A stretch of DNA of 64,000 bases from Arenicola marina (lineage: Eukaryota > Annelida > Polychaeta > Arenicolidae), in assembly GCA_964019135.1 (NCBI GenBank), contig OZ025253.1, positions 5,089,059 through 5,153,058 on the forward strand, in the 5' to 3' direction. The position numbers were made by a program, and so were the translations under genes. The notes under the pieces are model-generated. The model was not told the origin of the DNA, made no database searches, and saw only the letters and a program-made list of their open reading frames with translations. Positions 34,163 through 48,100 of the stretch are shown one piece after another. The first letter of the stretch is position 1; each line of letters begins with the position of its first letter.

Positions 34163-34777
34163 CTGGAATAGCCAGTGCGATAATAGACGTGGTTTATTAT
34201 ATATAGTTATAAATGATAATTGAGAATAGCATATGTGATCGTATTTATAGCTTGCATACCCTTCGTAGCATAACAATATGGGGGTGATAAAACCGTTGTT
34301 TTGTGTACGCTATTATTATTATATGTTTCTTCTTCTTTTTTTAACTTGTTTTCCCTTTTCTTCTTGAACGAGCATATACGCACTGTTTCTGGTCATTTGC
34401 GATATGAAAGATGTAATGTACGTGCTTTTTTATGTTTTTTTATATGAAATAAACCTATTATTACTACTTTTATATTTGAGATTTAATGTCCGCCCTCTAA
34501 AATATAAGCATATTAATGAATTGACATATTAACATAGGCAATTGCACTTAATTAAACGTATATTTTTGTAGTATGTGTTATTTTATCATTATGTTATATG
34601 CTCTGAGCTTTCTCAATTACAATCATTTCAAAAGAAACTCGTTTAATAAATGAGGTTTGAAGAATCTTCATCTGGATATGCAAAGCGTAACACAAAATCA
34701 GTGCTTCGCCCGATCCGGTAACATTAGCTACACATTTGAAATACACTGTTTCAATCGTGGATTGGTATATTTTATTT

Positions 34778-35024
34778 TGAGGGGTTTGAAAGGGATAATT
34801 CGACACAGTCTCGACACAGACATATTAATGAAATCAACATTCGGCATTGACCCCCACATTCCGACACGAAATCGGAAAGAGTGACATCGACACGGTATTT
34901 TGGAAGAAACGACACTGAATTTAGCCGAAAAGCGACACAGAACGTCGTAAAAAATCGACATTCGACACTGAGAATTTGTAATAATCGACACGGGACACTG
35001 CCCCCCCCCCCCCTTCCAGACTCA
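34778..35024. repeat. CGACAC-rich repeat, left border of the B array
   Basis: Starts with ggggtttgaaagggataatt, carries about a dozen (C)GACAC motifs and ends in a 13-base C-run. It matches the sequence right of the B array (37,930-38,075) in the same orientation and in motif order, with moderate divergence. From 34,163 to 34,777 and 35,025 to 35,172 I see nothing else. Confidence 0.65.
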
Positions 35025-35172
35025 TATCTTTTTCTTTATCATACTTTGTGATACATTCCTGATTATAATAAAACATGGCAAACATTCAACTGAGTGCCGA
35101 CGTGTTCTCTCCAATTTTTCATTTATTCAGGATTGATGTGTTTTGCAGCGGAATAAAGCCCCGAAACTGTCA

Positions 35173-37847
35173 CATGGCTTCCCATAGCATCCGCGCAGGG
35201 GTTCCCCACTACATGACTTCCCATAGCATACGCGCAGGGGTTCCCCACTACATGACTTCCCATAGCATCCGCGAAGGGGGCCCCACTACATGGCTTCCCA
35301 TAGCATCCGCGCAGGGGTTCCCCACTACATGGCTTCCCATAGCATCCGCGCAGGGGTTCCCCACTACATGGCTTCCCATAGCATCCGCGCAGGGGTTCCC
35401 CACTACATGACTTCCCATAGCATCCGCGCAGGGGTTCCCCAATACATGACTTCCCATAGCATCCGCGAAGGGGGCCCCACTACATGGCTTCCCATAGCAT
35501 CCGCGCAGGGGTTCCCCACTACATGGCTTCCCATAGCATCCGCGCAGGGGTTCCCCACTACATGGTTTCCCATAGCATCCGCGCAGGGGTTCCCAACTAC
35601 ATGGCTTCCCATAGCATCCGCGCAGGGGTTCCCCACTACATGGCTTCCCATAGCATCCGCGCAGGGGTTCCCCACTACATGGCTTCCCATAGCATCCGCG
35701 CAGGGGTTCCCCACTACATGACTTCCCATAGCATCCGCGCACGGGTTCCCCACTACATGACTTCCCATAGCATCCGCGAAGGGGGCCCCACTACATGGCT
35801 TCCCATAGCATCCGCGCAGGGGTTCCCCACTACATGGCTTCCCATAGCATCCGAGCAGGGGTTCCCCACTACATGGCTTCCCATAGCATCCGCGCAGGGG
35901 TTCCCCACTACATGACTTCCCATAGCATCCGCGAAGGGGGCCCCACTACATGGCTTCCCATAGCATCCGCGCAGGGGTTCCCCACTACATGGCTTCCCAT
36001 AGCATCCGCGCAGGGGTTCCCCACTACATGGTTTCCCATAGCATCCGCGCAGGGGTTCCCCACTACATGACTTCCCATAGCATCCGCGCAGGGGTTCCCC
36101 ACTACATGACTTCCCATAGCATTCGCGAAGGGGGCCCCACTACATGGCTTCCCATAGCATCCGCGCAGGGGTTCCCCACTACATGGCTTCCCATAGCATC
36201 CGCGCAGGGGTTCCCCACTACATGACTTCCTATAGCATCCGCGAAGGGGTTCCCCACTACATGGCTTCCCATAGCATCCGCGAAGGGGGCCCCACTACAT
36301 GGCTTCCCATAGCATCCGCGCAGGGGTTCCCCACTACATGGTTTCCCATAGCATCCGCGCAGGGGTTCCCCACTACATGGCTTCCCATAGCATCCGCGAA
36401 GGGGGCCCCACTACATGGCTTCCCATAGTATCCGCGAAGGGGGCCCTACTACATGGCTTCCAATGGCATCCGCGAAGGTGGCCCCACTACATGGCTTCCC
36501 ATAGCATCCGCGCAGGGGTTCCCCACTACATGACTTCCGATAGCATCCGCGAAGGGGGCCCCACTACATGGCTTCCCATAGCATCCGCGAAGGGGGCCCC
36601 ACTACATGGCTTCCAATGGCATCCGCGAAGGGGGCCCCACTACATGGCTTCCCATAGCATCCGCGAAGGGGGCCCCACTACATGGCTTCCCATAGCATCC
36701 GCGAAGGGGGCCCCACTACATGGCTTCCCATAGCATCCCCGCAGGGGTTCCCCAATACATGGCTTCCCATAGCATCCGCGAAGGGGGCCCCACTACATGG
36801 CCTCCCATAGCATCCGCGAAGGGTTCCCCACTATATGGTATCCCATAGCATCTGCGAACGGGGCCCCACTACATGGCTTCCCATGGCATCCGCGAAGGGG
36901 GCCCCACTACATGGCTTCCCATGGCATCCGCGAAGGGGGTCCCACTACCTGGCTTGCCATAGCATCCGCGAAGGGGGCCCCACTACATGGCTTCCCATAG
37001 CATCCGCGAAGGGATTCCCCACTACATGACTTCCCATAGCATCCGCGAAGGGGTTCCCCACTACATGGCTTACCATAGCATCCGCGAAGGGGGCCCCACT
37101 ACATGGCTTCCCATAGCATCCGCGAAGAGGTTCCCCACTACATGACTTCCCATAGCATCCGCGCAGGGATTCCCCACTACATGAATTTCCATAGCATCCG
37201 CGCAGGGGTTCCCCACTACATGACTTCCCATAGCATCTGCGAAGGGGTTCCCCACTACATGACTTCCCATAGCATCCGCGAAGGGGGTCCCCACTACATG
37301 GCTTCCCATAGCATCTGCGAAGGGGTTCCCCACTACATGGCTTCCCATAGCATCTGCGAAGGGGGTCCCCACTGCATGGCTTCTCATAGCATCCGCGAAG
37401 GGGTTCCCCACTACAAGGCTTCCCATAGCATCTGCGAAGGGGTTCCCCACTACATGGCTTCCCATAGCATCTGCGAAGGGGGTCCCCACTACATGGCTTC
37501 TCATAGCATCCGCGAAGGGGTTCCCCACTACATGGCTTCCCATAGCATCCGCGAAGGGATTCCCCACTACATGACTTCCCATGGCCTCCGCGAAGGGATA
37601 TCCCACTACATGGCTTCCCATAGCATCCGCGAAGGGTTTCCCCACTACATGGCTTCCCATAGCATCCGCGAAGGGGTTCCCCACTACATGGCTTCCCATA
37701 GCATCCGCGAAGGGGTTCCCCACTACATGGCTTCCCATAGCATCCGCGCAGGGGGCCCCACTACATGGCTTCCCATAGCATCCGCGAAGGGGGCCCCACT
37801 ACATGGCTTCCCATAGCATCCGCGAAGGGTTTCCCCACTACATGGTT
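35173..37847. repeat. 39-bp minisatellite (B repeat), about 69 units
   Basis: Tandem units of 39 bp (some 38) built on atggcttcccatagcatccg followed by cgaaggggttccccactac. Two variants alternate: ggggttcccc and gggggcccc, the latter one base shorter. The left part is rich in 'cgcagggg' units and the right part in 'cgaagggg' units, so the array has at least two domains. Because 39 is a multiple of three, long frames (up to 237 codons on plus, 222 on minus) stay open on both strands; I take these as by-products. The array lies in the intron between Ly6 and EGF exons of gene A and at the seam of the large duplication. Confidence 0.98.
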
Positions 37848-37914
37848 TTGCCATTGAGAAACCGTCGGCCGATACTGGACTTGTCTGTAGAGACGGGTTG
37901 AATTTATTTCAACC

Positions 37915-38075
37915 TATGCACCGAGACGGCAGCTAAGGGGCCTGGAAGGGATAAATGGCTAGGGGCCTGGAAGGGATAAATGGCGACACGCGACAGGGGC
38001 ATATTTGAATAATCGACACAGAACGCCGTTCAAAATAGACAGTCGACACTCCCCCTTCCCACCCCATCCAGACAC
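37915..38075. repeat. CGACAC-rich repeat, right border of the B array
   Basis: Copy 2 partner of 150-345, shorter by about 33 bp because the section before the C-rich tract is missing. With 34,778-35,024 it brackets the B array as imperfect direct repeats. The rest up to 38,785 is noncoding and the same as in copy 1. Confidence 0.6.
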
Positions 38076-38785
38076 CTGTCAATACGTTATAACCGACAGT
38101 TGAGAGACGAAGGATCAGAACATGACATGTGCGCCCTAGGATGACATGCAACCTTCTAAAGTGTCGTGTATGTGATACAGATTGTCCGTAATCATCCTTG
38201 TTAACGCGGTGAATAGTATTTATGTATGTGCTATGTTACATTGTGGTGTCCTAGTGATGCTGGTGTGGTGGAAGTGAGCAAGCGCGTGTCTGCGCAAACA
38301 TCAACTTTACATATACATTATGAACTCTTGTATTATTTCCTGGCATTTGCTGGACGCATCATTGGACTTATGTACAATATATATATATGTCATCACATTT
38401 AAAAGGGCCCGAAAATTCGGCGATATCCATTTTTGTATGAAATTGTATTGACGAAGATTCATCAGCTCGGCCAAACAATGTGTCTTAAGAACATACCCTC
38501 TTATGTGTTATGTACAATAGATGTGTTGTTATACACTACTAACCTATAGACATTATATCCATTCAACACATTTAAAACGTTTCTCAGAAAAAAACCCATT
38601 GCTGTGTATATAACATTAAACGGTAACGTCCATTGCGTTTTCGTTTTAGATCACTGATCAGCCTCACCGACTGTTCATATCGTTCTCCGCACAGCTATGG
38701 CTGTTATTTTTGATACTGCATGTTTATTCATTACAACATTGCTCTACTATCAATTTCCCCCCACAATCTTCTCTTATTGCCTTAC

Positions 38786-39049
38786 CTACGAAATTCTTCA
38801 CATCTTCACCATCGACGTTACATAAGTCACCACTGTCGCAGCAACTCTTGCACTTCTGCTTGGTTCCCACGCACGTGATGTCGCCCGAGGCGTCGCACTT
38901 CTTGGGGTAGCAGCCCTTGGTGTAGAGGTAACCGCCGTTTTTGGCAGTCACAGACGTCTTGCAGGTCTCGCCAGGCGCGCACGTGATCGTCGGGCGGCCG
39001 TCGCAATCAGCCTCCGATGAGTCCTTCCTGCAGTTGTGGCACTGCAGTA
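38786..39049 (-). CDS. Gene A exon: Ly6-like domain, second in order
   Basis: Same 264-nt phase 1-1 exon as 1,054-1,317, with an identical peptide: 12 cysteines, LQCHNC start, terminal C-N. In the gene A model it follows the first EGF exon (joined codon Val) and splices to the second EGF exon at 34,162, completing an Asp codon. The read-through tail, stop and AATAAA hexamer downstream of its donor are also the same as in copy 1. Confidence 0.85.
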
Positions 39050-39444
39050 CTGCCAGTGCAACCATAGGCGGCCATTTGATCCATCGATATAACCATAAAT
39101 TTTTACCCCATATGTTATTCACCCACCCACCCCCCCCCCTCCCCGCCAAAACACACACACACAGACATGGATTCCTTAAGCTATTCAGCTAGCCTTTGCC
39201 CATTTTCCTTTTTTTTCCAAATCGTTTAATGGTTTATGAGTTTGTGCGTCAGTGGAGTAGCTACCATTGACGCAGAGTACACAGTGTATGGTCACGTATA
39301 CAGGCTTAGATGGCCACGTTTTTAGGAGGATAGGCTTATTTAGTCATAAGGGCAAATGCTGCGCAACAGTTCTTACTACTTAAACCAAAACAAAAGCTGC
39401 AAATCCATCGTCTTTCGCACACGGTCGGATGCCAAACCATGTCA

Positions 39445-39729
<285 letters not shown>

Positions 39730-40039
39730 TTATCATCAGGATATGCGACTGTGAATGCGCGTAAATCGTCCACCGTATCATTCCATATGGTTGAATACCG
39801 TGGTGAGAATCCGAAGATTATCTATTGTCAAACTAATGCATATTCCCCCTATGTCTGTTATTGTACTAATTCACCTTACCGTGCATTTGCGTATAGCATA
39901 TTGTTTGCCAGCTGGACAATACAAATTGATTCCGCGACACCCACGCCCATCCCCAGTCGATATAAGCATGATTGATACAGCGTCCACCACTGAAGCTAAA
40001 TCCAGATAACAATTAAAGCATGATATACGAATTGCTTAC

Positions 40040-40303
40040 CCAAGTAATCGCGAACCAGCGAGGCATCTTCATTGCAGAGATGGCCGTCATCGCAGCACAG
40101 GGAGCAGCGCTCTCTGGATTTACATCGCACCTCGCCAGGATTGTCACAAGGGCCGTTCGTGCAGCCCTTATGGTAAACGGGGTCACCGAGTGCAGACCTT
40201 GATACGGTTGTCTTGCAGGCCTCAGACGTATCACACGTCACTTCTGATTGGCTGTTACATGTTGCGTCGTCGCTTTCTCCTCGACATGCGTGACACTGGA
40301 GCG
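40040..40303 (-). CDS. Gene A exon: Ly6-like domain, first in order
   Basis: 264 nt, phase 1-1, peptide identical to that of 2,324-2,587. It is the most upstream exon of gene A that I can place. Phase 1 at its acceptor means that a coding exon precedes it; that exon should carry a signal peptide or signal anchor and was not identified with confidence between here and the 40-bp array. Confidence 0.85.
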
Positions 40304-43270
40304 CTACGTTCATTTGGAAAAGGAAACGACAATTATGCTTCTTCAAACCGATACCCGATGCAACAGACCATGCACACTTCGTGTTGGGACGAGCCGCTCC
40401 CTGGATATCGTGCACAACTACTTTTTGTCGCTGCCGTGTCTAGTAACTTCTATTGTCGTGATTTGAGCGCCTGCGGCGTCAATGTTTTTTTCCAGTTTCC
40501 CTTATTATGCGCCATAGTCGTGTGATTTTGTTAATAGTTATCACGACTACATCTGAGTTAGACGCTATCACAGTTAGATTTTCTTCATTTCGGTAGTCGT
40601 TACCAGTCTTTAACAGAAGTTGTGAAAACGCCCACAAAACTGGTACCCCGAATGGTCGATTCTGCAGGCGACTGACTCACTTATTTGATAGGCACACTTC
40701 TCAAACCTACGCATAGCCACTCATCACCATGAGCACGTATATTCAGTATATACAGCGACTTCACTCGCTGAGGATGGTGGTCATGATGTCACAGCCTGCA
40801 TTATGTCTAGTGTTACACATTGTTATTGCTACCTGTTTTGTCGTGTTTAAATATAAACGTTTGTATCTGATGGTAAATAATTTGTTCAAAATTATGACTT
40901 ATTTAACCAAATAACGGTGTACATGGGCGTTAATGACGCATTGATTATCGGGGATAAATATCACTTTCGCCACAACACAATAGAGCATAATACATAAAAC
41001 ACATAAGAAAAGACACGTTCCAATTAACATATTTTAGGATGCTTAACAGTAATTAATATACCAATGTTAGCCATCGAAAAATCAAATAAAATATAAAGTA
41101 GCTTTGTTTATGAAAGTAAAGTTGGCATTATTAACGTACCTGAATGGCATGAATAGACGAGAAAACCGAGACATAGAAAGAGGCGTAAAAGCGAATTAAG
41201 CTGACGTGACGCCATCCTGTAGCAGCGCATGCACCGAAGTGAGGCTTTAACCGCGTCGGGGGCTCATTTAAGGAAAACACAAATATACAGTCGTGCCTGA
41301 TGAATAGCTCTATTGACGAAATATGTCGGAGTCGTGTGAAGATCTCAATCGGAAGACACAGACCAAAGACAGAGGCTAATGTCTAAATCATTTTTTTTCA
41401 TTTAATTGCACCTAACCAAGATATCACCCCCCATCTGACACACAGGCATTTGTTCCAGGATAAACAGATCAGGACCAATTATGTTTTGACAAATAATGTG
41501 TTTTCAATCATCGGAGCAACACTACAAGAACGCGGCGAGTACATGTTTATTCACATCGGATGACAGCTGTGGGATCTGGCAAAAATCTACATCACTTTTT
41601 CGCGCAATTTTCTGCAATTAGTGTCGCGTCCCCAGTACATTGATTATTGTGCACAGATTGGTTCAGTGTGGCTTTTATTGTGTCGGAATCTGGTCCCTTG
41701 CGCCGCCCACACAAACAGAAAGACACTATTGCTTCGTGCCGAATACACCATACGTCATTGCAACGTGATCTCTGTGAACTATGAATGAGATTTTCGTGCC
41801 TTGTGTGTCCTGGTTCCCGTACAAATAGGTGCTATGTATACTTCTTAAATCAAACCTCTCTTGGCCATTAAAAACGACTATCAATTTTACAAAAACGAAA
41901 TCGCTTGTAAGTGCTCCAGTAGATATTATGATACACCGGCGGATAGTGACACCACCACGCCTACCTTGTTTACCGGCACACAAATGGAGGGCCGTAAATG
42001 TAAGCACCGTCTTACGGGTCACCTTTTGGGACTCTCCTCTAACCATGTGACCTCCTAGCGGGACATTCTTTCTGACATGAGTGCAGCGGCTAATATTATA
42101 CTGTGTCGCGGCTGGGGCAATGCATTACGTAGTCGTTATGAAAACCAATTTGACCCGAACCATCGGTGCCACTTCCCGATTACCCAACTAGTGCATACGT
42201 GGACAATATCGACGTGTATTGTGGCGAAGAGAAACAAGGAGCAGCGCAACTAGATAAAGGGCATAGACAAAAACGGCGACCAGAACAAAGAAATGGGAAC
42301 AGATGGCGGGAAAGAAAATGACACAAATATTAACAAATGACGTCACGAGGTGTGGGAGGCACAGATAGGACATGTCTGGGCGAAATAAGGCGGGGATGAA
42401 GACCGTAACAACATCGCCCGCTTCAACTATTAACCGGATTTTTCGGTGTTTTAATCTGAGATAATGGCTGCCACTACGTCGTGAAAAATGAGCGGCGATC
42501 ACACAACGGGATTCTACATACGCCAGACACTAGAGGAGAGGACAACGGCGGAGAGGCCAGTAAGCAGTTAGTTGGTACATCGCCGGGCACCAGGTGGAAT
42601 TGATCACGCCATTGATAGTGGTTCTCTGACAATATAATCACCGTTACTTATGGCTGATCAATTCTCCCAGCTTAGCAACACATAAAAAAGTTAAAATTAA
42701 CAGCATGCGTTCTGCTTACTTAACTCAATATTGTTTTTAGTGGCAGGCGACCACCTGTCCCGACAATTCCGCTAGTAGCAACCGGATGAAAGCAACATTT
42801 GAAAAAAGGCGTCTATTTTCGGTCTCATTCAAGCTGAGTCCACCCTCCCCCCCCCTCCCCCTATCGTTCCTCCCCTCCACCTCTGTGTCTGTGTACGTGG
42901 CTATTTTAAGGCTTTATCCCAAACGTTATTGCGCACAATCAGAATCCTTCTTTTAATTGATATAGTTGCAGCCGCTGGTCATAGTTGATATCCATCAGAG
43001 CTGTATTAAAGGCGATATCGCTCAGAGAGATACACTGTTAAGTGAAGTCGATATTCGTAGGAAAGATCTACTTTTAAAGTCGGGCTTGTTCAAATTCGCC
43101 CCCCCCCTTGCGAAAATGGATGGGAACATACAGGATTAATACAAATATGTGTAATATAGTCAGAGTGTTACGAAGCACTTGTGGTTACCGCCGATCAATG
43201 GGTCAATGGGTCGAAGGTTCCTTGGCCCGATTTAGCCTTCATGTGCACAAAAGTGGCCTAAACCACTAAC
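40304..43270. other. 5' region or first intron of gene A, no supported gene
   Basis: Copy 2 partner of 2,588-5,540. It differs mainly by a replaced block at about 41,707-41,772, where copy 1 has about 20 unrelated bases, and by a shorter C-run near 43,100. The hydrophobic minus-strand frame (about 42,188-42,420) is still open. Confidence 0.6.
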
Positions 43271-43956
43271 GTTTCATAGAATTTCCATAGAGTTTACAAA
43301 GACAGCGCACGTCACGGCAGTGCATGGTACAGAGTTCAAGGTCGTCCTGGGTGAGTCCAACATCAGCTCCGTCTCGGCTGAACGGGCACGGCCGTTGGGC
43401 AGACCTTCACATCTCATGCTGCTAATGTTATTGTTCAAAGGATTGGCTCCGCCGCTACTCTGACTTCGCAGCAGGCAAGCGGTGCGAAAGTAAATATGCC
43501 GGCAAGGCTTCCAAAGTTCCTTAAATGCAAAGTTTTAAACCTTCGAATATAACCTTATATAGTGCCGTGCCGTCGGTATCCCTTCATATATCGCTTGCAG
43601 GAGTCTTCTTACACAATATATTCCAGAATTCGTCAAACCACTCCTTCGCTTGTCGCAGAGAACGTAGCCTACGTGTGTTAAATCCAGAGCTCGTTGTTGC
43701 GCCTGCCGTCAGTTGTCAGGCCGATATGGAAACTATTCAAACTCGATGGAGACTATGGAAACTCCATAGAAATTCTATGAAAACTCTATGGAAATTCTAT
43801 AAAAACTCTATAGGAAAACGTTTAGAATTTCCATAGAACAATCGATAGAAACCTTTAGAATTGTTTTTAGTGAAATTCCGTAAGATATTTGCCTACCGGA
43901 GTGTAATGATGTCTGATAAACTTAATGCCATGATTCGCGTAATAAATCTAGGAAGA
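43271..43956. repeat. CTATAG-type repeat cluster, copy 2 (shortened)
   Basis: Partner of 5,545-6,224. The second half of the cluster and the 3' end of the LINE (about 390 bp in copy 1) are absent here, with a clean junction at 43,956. Confidence 0.55.
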
Positions 43957-44850
43957 AAACCGTATCTTTTGAGATGTCCATTGAGTGCACTCCGGCCTAA
44001 ACGGAGTCTGGTGTGATGAACGGCCTCAGGATTGGTAAAGTAGTTATACAATTCGTTGCAGGGATAAGGAAATGATTTCTTGCATAGTGACTTGAAAAGC
44101 GATATTGGCGTTGCCGGTTTAAGACGCTGTGGCAAGGATTTCCACTCTCTGTGTTCCAAACAAACTTGTAATTTGGAATTCTTGTAATTTTGTAAAACAA
44201 ATTTATATGCGGGATTCTTATGTCTGCCGAGTTCCGTAGTGATTATGCTGAAGACTGAGCTACCAAAGCAGGTAATACTGCAGACATATACAGTGGAGTG
44301 ATAATATTAACCATTTTGTACAAAATACACAGATTTAGGTATTTACGTCTGAGAGCGAGTGGTTCAATACCAACTTCTTTGTAGCAGCTTGGTGTGTGAC
44401 GTACTTTTGTATGCCCCAGTCACAAACAAAAGGGCTTGCCGCTGCACACTCTTCAACCTCTCTGATTGACTTTTGGTAACATTGCCATAAAATACAGCAG
44501 TACAATATTCCATTTTAGGTCGAACATATGTTTTATAAACATTTATTTTAGTCCTGAGTCCGACCTGTTTGGGAATAACGCCTTAGTAGTAGATTTCTCG
44601 GCCTTAATAAATGTGTCATTCACATGCAACACATTGTGTCTGAAAGGATTACACCAAGGTGACAATGACTTCGTAATTGACGGTGCTTCGAGTTATCCAG
44701 ATATAGATCGAGATGATTTGGTCGCGATAGTTTTTTGCTAAATACCATGTATTCTGTCTTATCAGGATTAAACGTTACCCGCCATTGCTTGGCCCACTGA
44801 GACCTCGCATTCATATAGGAATTGATTGCCTTTAGATTTGCCTGGTATCT
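43957..44850 (-). mobile_element. LINE 3' fragment, copy 2, further shortened
   Basis: Same dead element as 6,446-7,514, with the frame pieces F-N-P-D-K-T-E-Y and L-R-L-G-R-S-A-L-N-G-H-L. It has lost the zinc-knuckle end through the 390-bp deletion. Upstream of the reverse-transcriptase tail it also lacks about 80 bp that copy 1 carries at 7,516-7,597; without that segment the frame extends 15 codons further (A-V-R-Y-Q-A-N-L), so the 80 bp may be an insertion in copy 1. Confidence 0.83.
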
Positions 44851-45174
44851 CACTGCCATCCCTGGAATATCTTATTTTCTAAGCCAATGTATAGTAAACC
44901 AGTAAATATTATCAATTGTGGCGAAGCAACAGGTTCTCATGCAAACATACCTCGTATGAAAATTAAAAAAAAATTAGTCTTCAATGACTCAGCATTTACC
45001 AGCGGACCCTCAATACATGAAGAGTGTGATGCTAATAATCATGCTTTACGGGTTCGTTCTTTCATGTTAACGTCCACCATTGTAATACATTGTTCAAACC
45101 ACTCAGAAAGAATTTAATGTAATCAATACTGACACCATTCTTGGAAGATTGACTATCTAGATAGAAGAAGATTA

Positions 45175-48100
45175 TCTTATCAGCCAGCGGGAGGGCAATG
45201 AAATGCACACTGACCCTTATCAGCCAGCGGGAGGGCAATGAAATGCACACTGACCCTTATCAGCCAGAGGGAGGGCAATAAAATTCATACTGACCCTTAT
45301 CAACCAGCGGAAGGGCAATACAAGGCACAGTGACCCTTATTAGCCAGCGGGAGGGCAATAAAATGCACGCTGACCCTTATCAGCCAGCCGGAGGGCAGTG
45401 AAATGCATACTGACCCTTATCAGCCAGCGGGAGGGCAATACAAGGCACAGTGACTCTTATTAGCCAGCGGGAGGGCAATGACATGCACACTGACCCTTAT
45501 CAGCCAGCGAGAGGGCAATGAAATGCACACTGACGCTTATTAGCCAGCGGAAGGGCAATACAAGGCACACTGACCCTTATCAGCCAGCGGGAGGGCAATG
45601 AAATGCACACTGACCCTTATCAGCCAGCGGAAGGGCAATGAAATGCACACTGACCCTTATCAGCCAGCGGGAGGGCAATGAAAAGCATACTGACCCTTAT
45701 CAGCCAGCGGGAGGGCAATACAAGGCACACTGACCCTTATCAGCCAGCGGGAGGGCCATACAAGGCACACTGACCCTTATCAGCCAGCGGGAGGGCAATG
45801 AAATGCACACTGACCCTTATCAGACAGCGGGAGGGCAATGAAATGCACACTGACCCCTATCAGCCAGCGGGAGGGCAATGAAATGCATACTGACCCTTAT
45901 CAGCCAGCGGGACGGCAACGAAATGCACACTGACCCTTATCAGCCGGCGGGAGGGCAATACAAGGCATACTGACCCTTATCAGCCAGCGTGAGGGCAATG
46001 AAATGCACACTGACCCGCATCAGCCAGAGGGAGGGCAATGAAATGCATACTGACCCTTATCAGCCAGCGGAAGGGCAATGAAAAGCATACTGACCCTTAT
46101 CAGCCAGCGGGAGGGCAATGAAATGCACACTGCCCCTTATCAGCCAGAGAGAGGGCAATCAAATGCATACTGACCCTTATCAGCCAGCCGGAGGGCAGTG
46201 AAATGCATACTGACTCTTATCAGCCAGCGGGAGGGCAATAAAATGCACGCTGACCCTTATCAGCCAGCGGGAGGGCAATGACATGCACACTGACCCTTAT
46301 CAGCCAGCGGAGGGCAATACAAGGCAGAGTGACCCTTATGAGCCAGCGGGAGGGCAATGAAATGCACACTGACCTTTATCAGCCAGCGGGAGGGCAAAGA
46401 AATGCACACTGACCCTTATTACCCAGCGGGAGGGCAATACAAGGCACACTGACCCTTATCAGCCAGCGGGAGGGCAATGAAATACACACTGACCCTTATC
46501 GGCCAGAGGGAGGGCAATGAAATGCATACTGACCCTTATCAGCCAGCGGGAGAGCAATACAAGGCACACTGACCCTTATAAGCCAGCGGGGGGGCAAAGA
46601 AATACACACTGACCCTTATCAGCCAGCGGGAGGGCAATGAAATGCACACTGACCCTTCTGAGCCAGCAGGACGGCAATGAAATGCACACTGACCCTTATC
46701 AGCCACCCGGAGGGCAATACAAGGCACACTGACCCTTATCAGCCAGCGGGAGGGCAATGAAATGCACACTGACCCGCATCAGCCAGAGGGAGGGCAATGA
46801 AATGCATACTGACCCTTCTCAGCCGGCGGAAGGGCAATGAAAAGCATACTGACCCTTATCAGCCAGCGGGAGGGCAATGAAATGCATACTGACGCTTATG
46901 AGCCAGCGGGAGGGCAATGAAATGCATACTGACCCTTATCAGCCAGCGGTAGGGCAATGAAAAGCATACTGACCCTTATCAGCCAGCGAGAGGGCAATGA
47001 AATGCACACTGACGCTTATGAGCCAGCGGGAGGGCAACGAAATGCATACTGACCCTTATCAGCCAGCGGGAGTGCAATGAAATGCAAACTGACCTTTATC
47101 AGCCAGCGGGAGGGCAATGAAATGCATGCTGACGCTTATCAGCCAGCGGGAGGGCAATGAAATGCATACTGAACCTTATCAGCCAGCGAAAGGGCAATGA
47201 AAAGCATACTGACCGTTATCAGCCATCAGGAGGGCAATGAAATGCATACTGACCCTTATCAGCCAGCGGGAGGGCAATACAAGGCATACTGACCCTTATC
47301 AGCCAGCGGGAGGGCAATGAAATGCACACTGACGCTTATCAGCCAGCGGGAGGGCAATACAAGGCATACTGACCCTTATCAGCCAGCGGGAGGGCAATAC
47401 AAGGCACACTGACCCTTATTAGCCAGCGGGAGGGCAATGAAATGCACACTGACGCTTATCAGCCAGCGGGAGGGCAATACAAGGCTCACTGACCCTTATA
47501 AGCCAGCGGGAGGGCAATGAAATGCACACTGACCCTTATCAGCCAGCCGGAGGGCAGTGAAATGCATACTGACCCTTATCAGCCAGCGGGAGGGCAATAC
47601 AAGGCACAGTGCCAATTATTAGCCAGCGGGAGGGCAATGACATGCACACTGACCCTTATCAGCCAGCGGGAGGGCAATGAAATGCACACTGACCCTTATC
47701 AGCCAGCGGAAGGGCAATGAAAAGCATACTGACCCTTATCAGCCAGCGGGAGGGCATTACAAGACACACTGACCCTTATCAGCCAGCGGGAGGGCAATAC
47801 AAGGCACACTGACCCTTATCAGACAGCGGGAGGGCAATGAAATGCACACTGACCCCTATCAGCCAGCGTGAGGGCAATGAAATGCATACTGACCCTTATC
47901 AGCCAGCGGGACGGCAACGAAATGCACACTGACCCTTATCAGCCGGCGGGAGGGCAATACAAGGCACACTGACCCTTATCAGCCAGCGTGACGGCAATGA
48001 AATGCACACTGACCCGCATCAGCCAGAGGGAGGGCAATGAAATGCATACTGACCCTTATCAGCCAGCGGAAGGGCGATGAAAAGCATACTGACCCTTATC

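Noticed and set aside
37103-37816. A 237-codon plus-strand frame and a 222-codon minus frame through the B array
   Set aside because: The 39-bp period is a multiple of three, so open frames on both strands follow automatically; frames shift wherever a 38-bp unit occurs, and no start context, splice sites or flanking exons support a gene.
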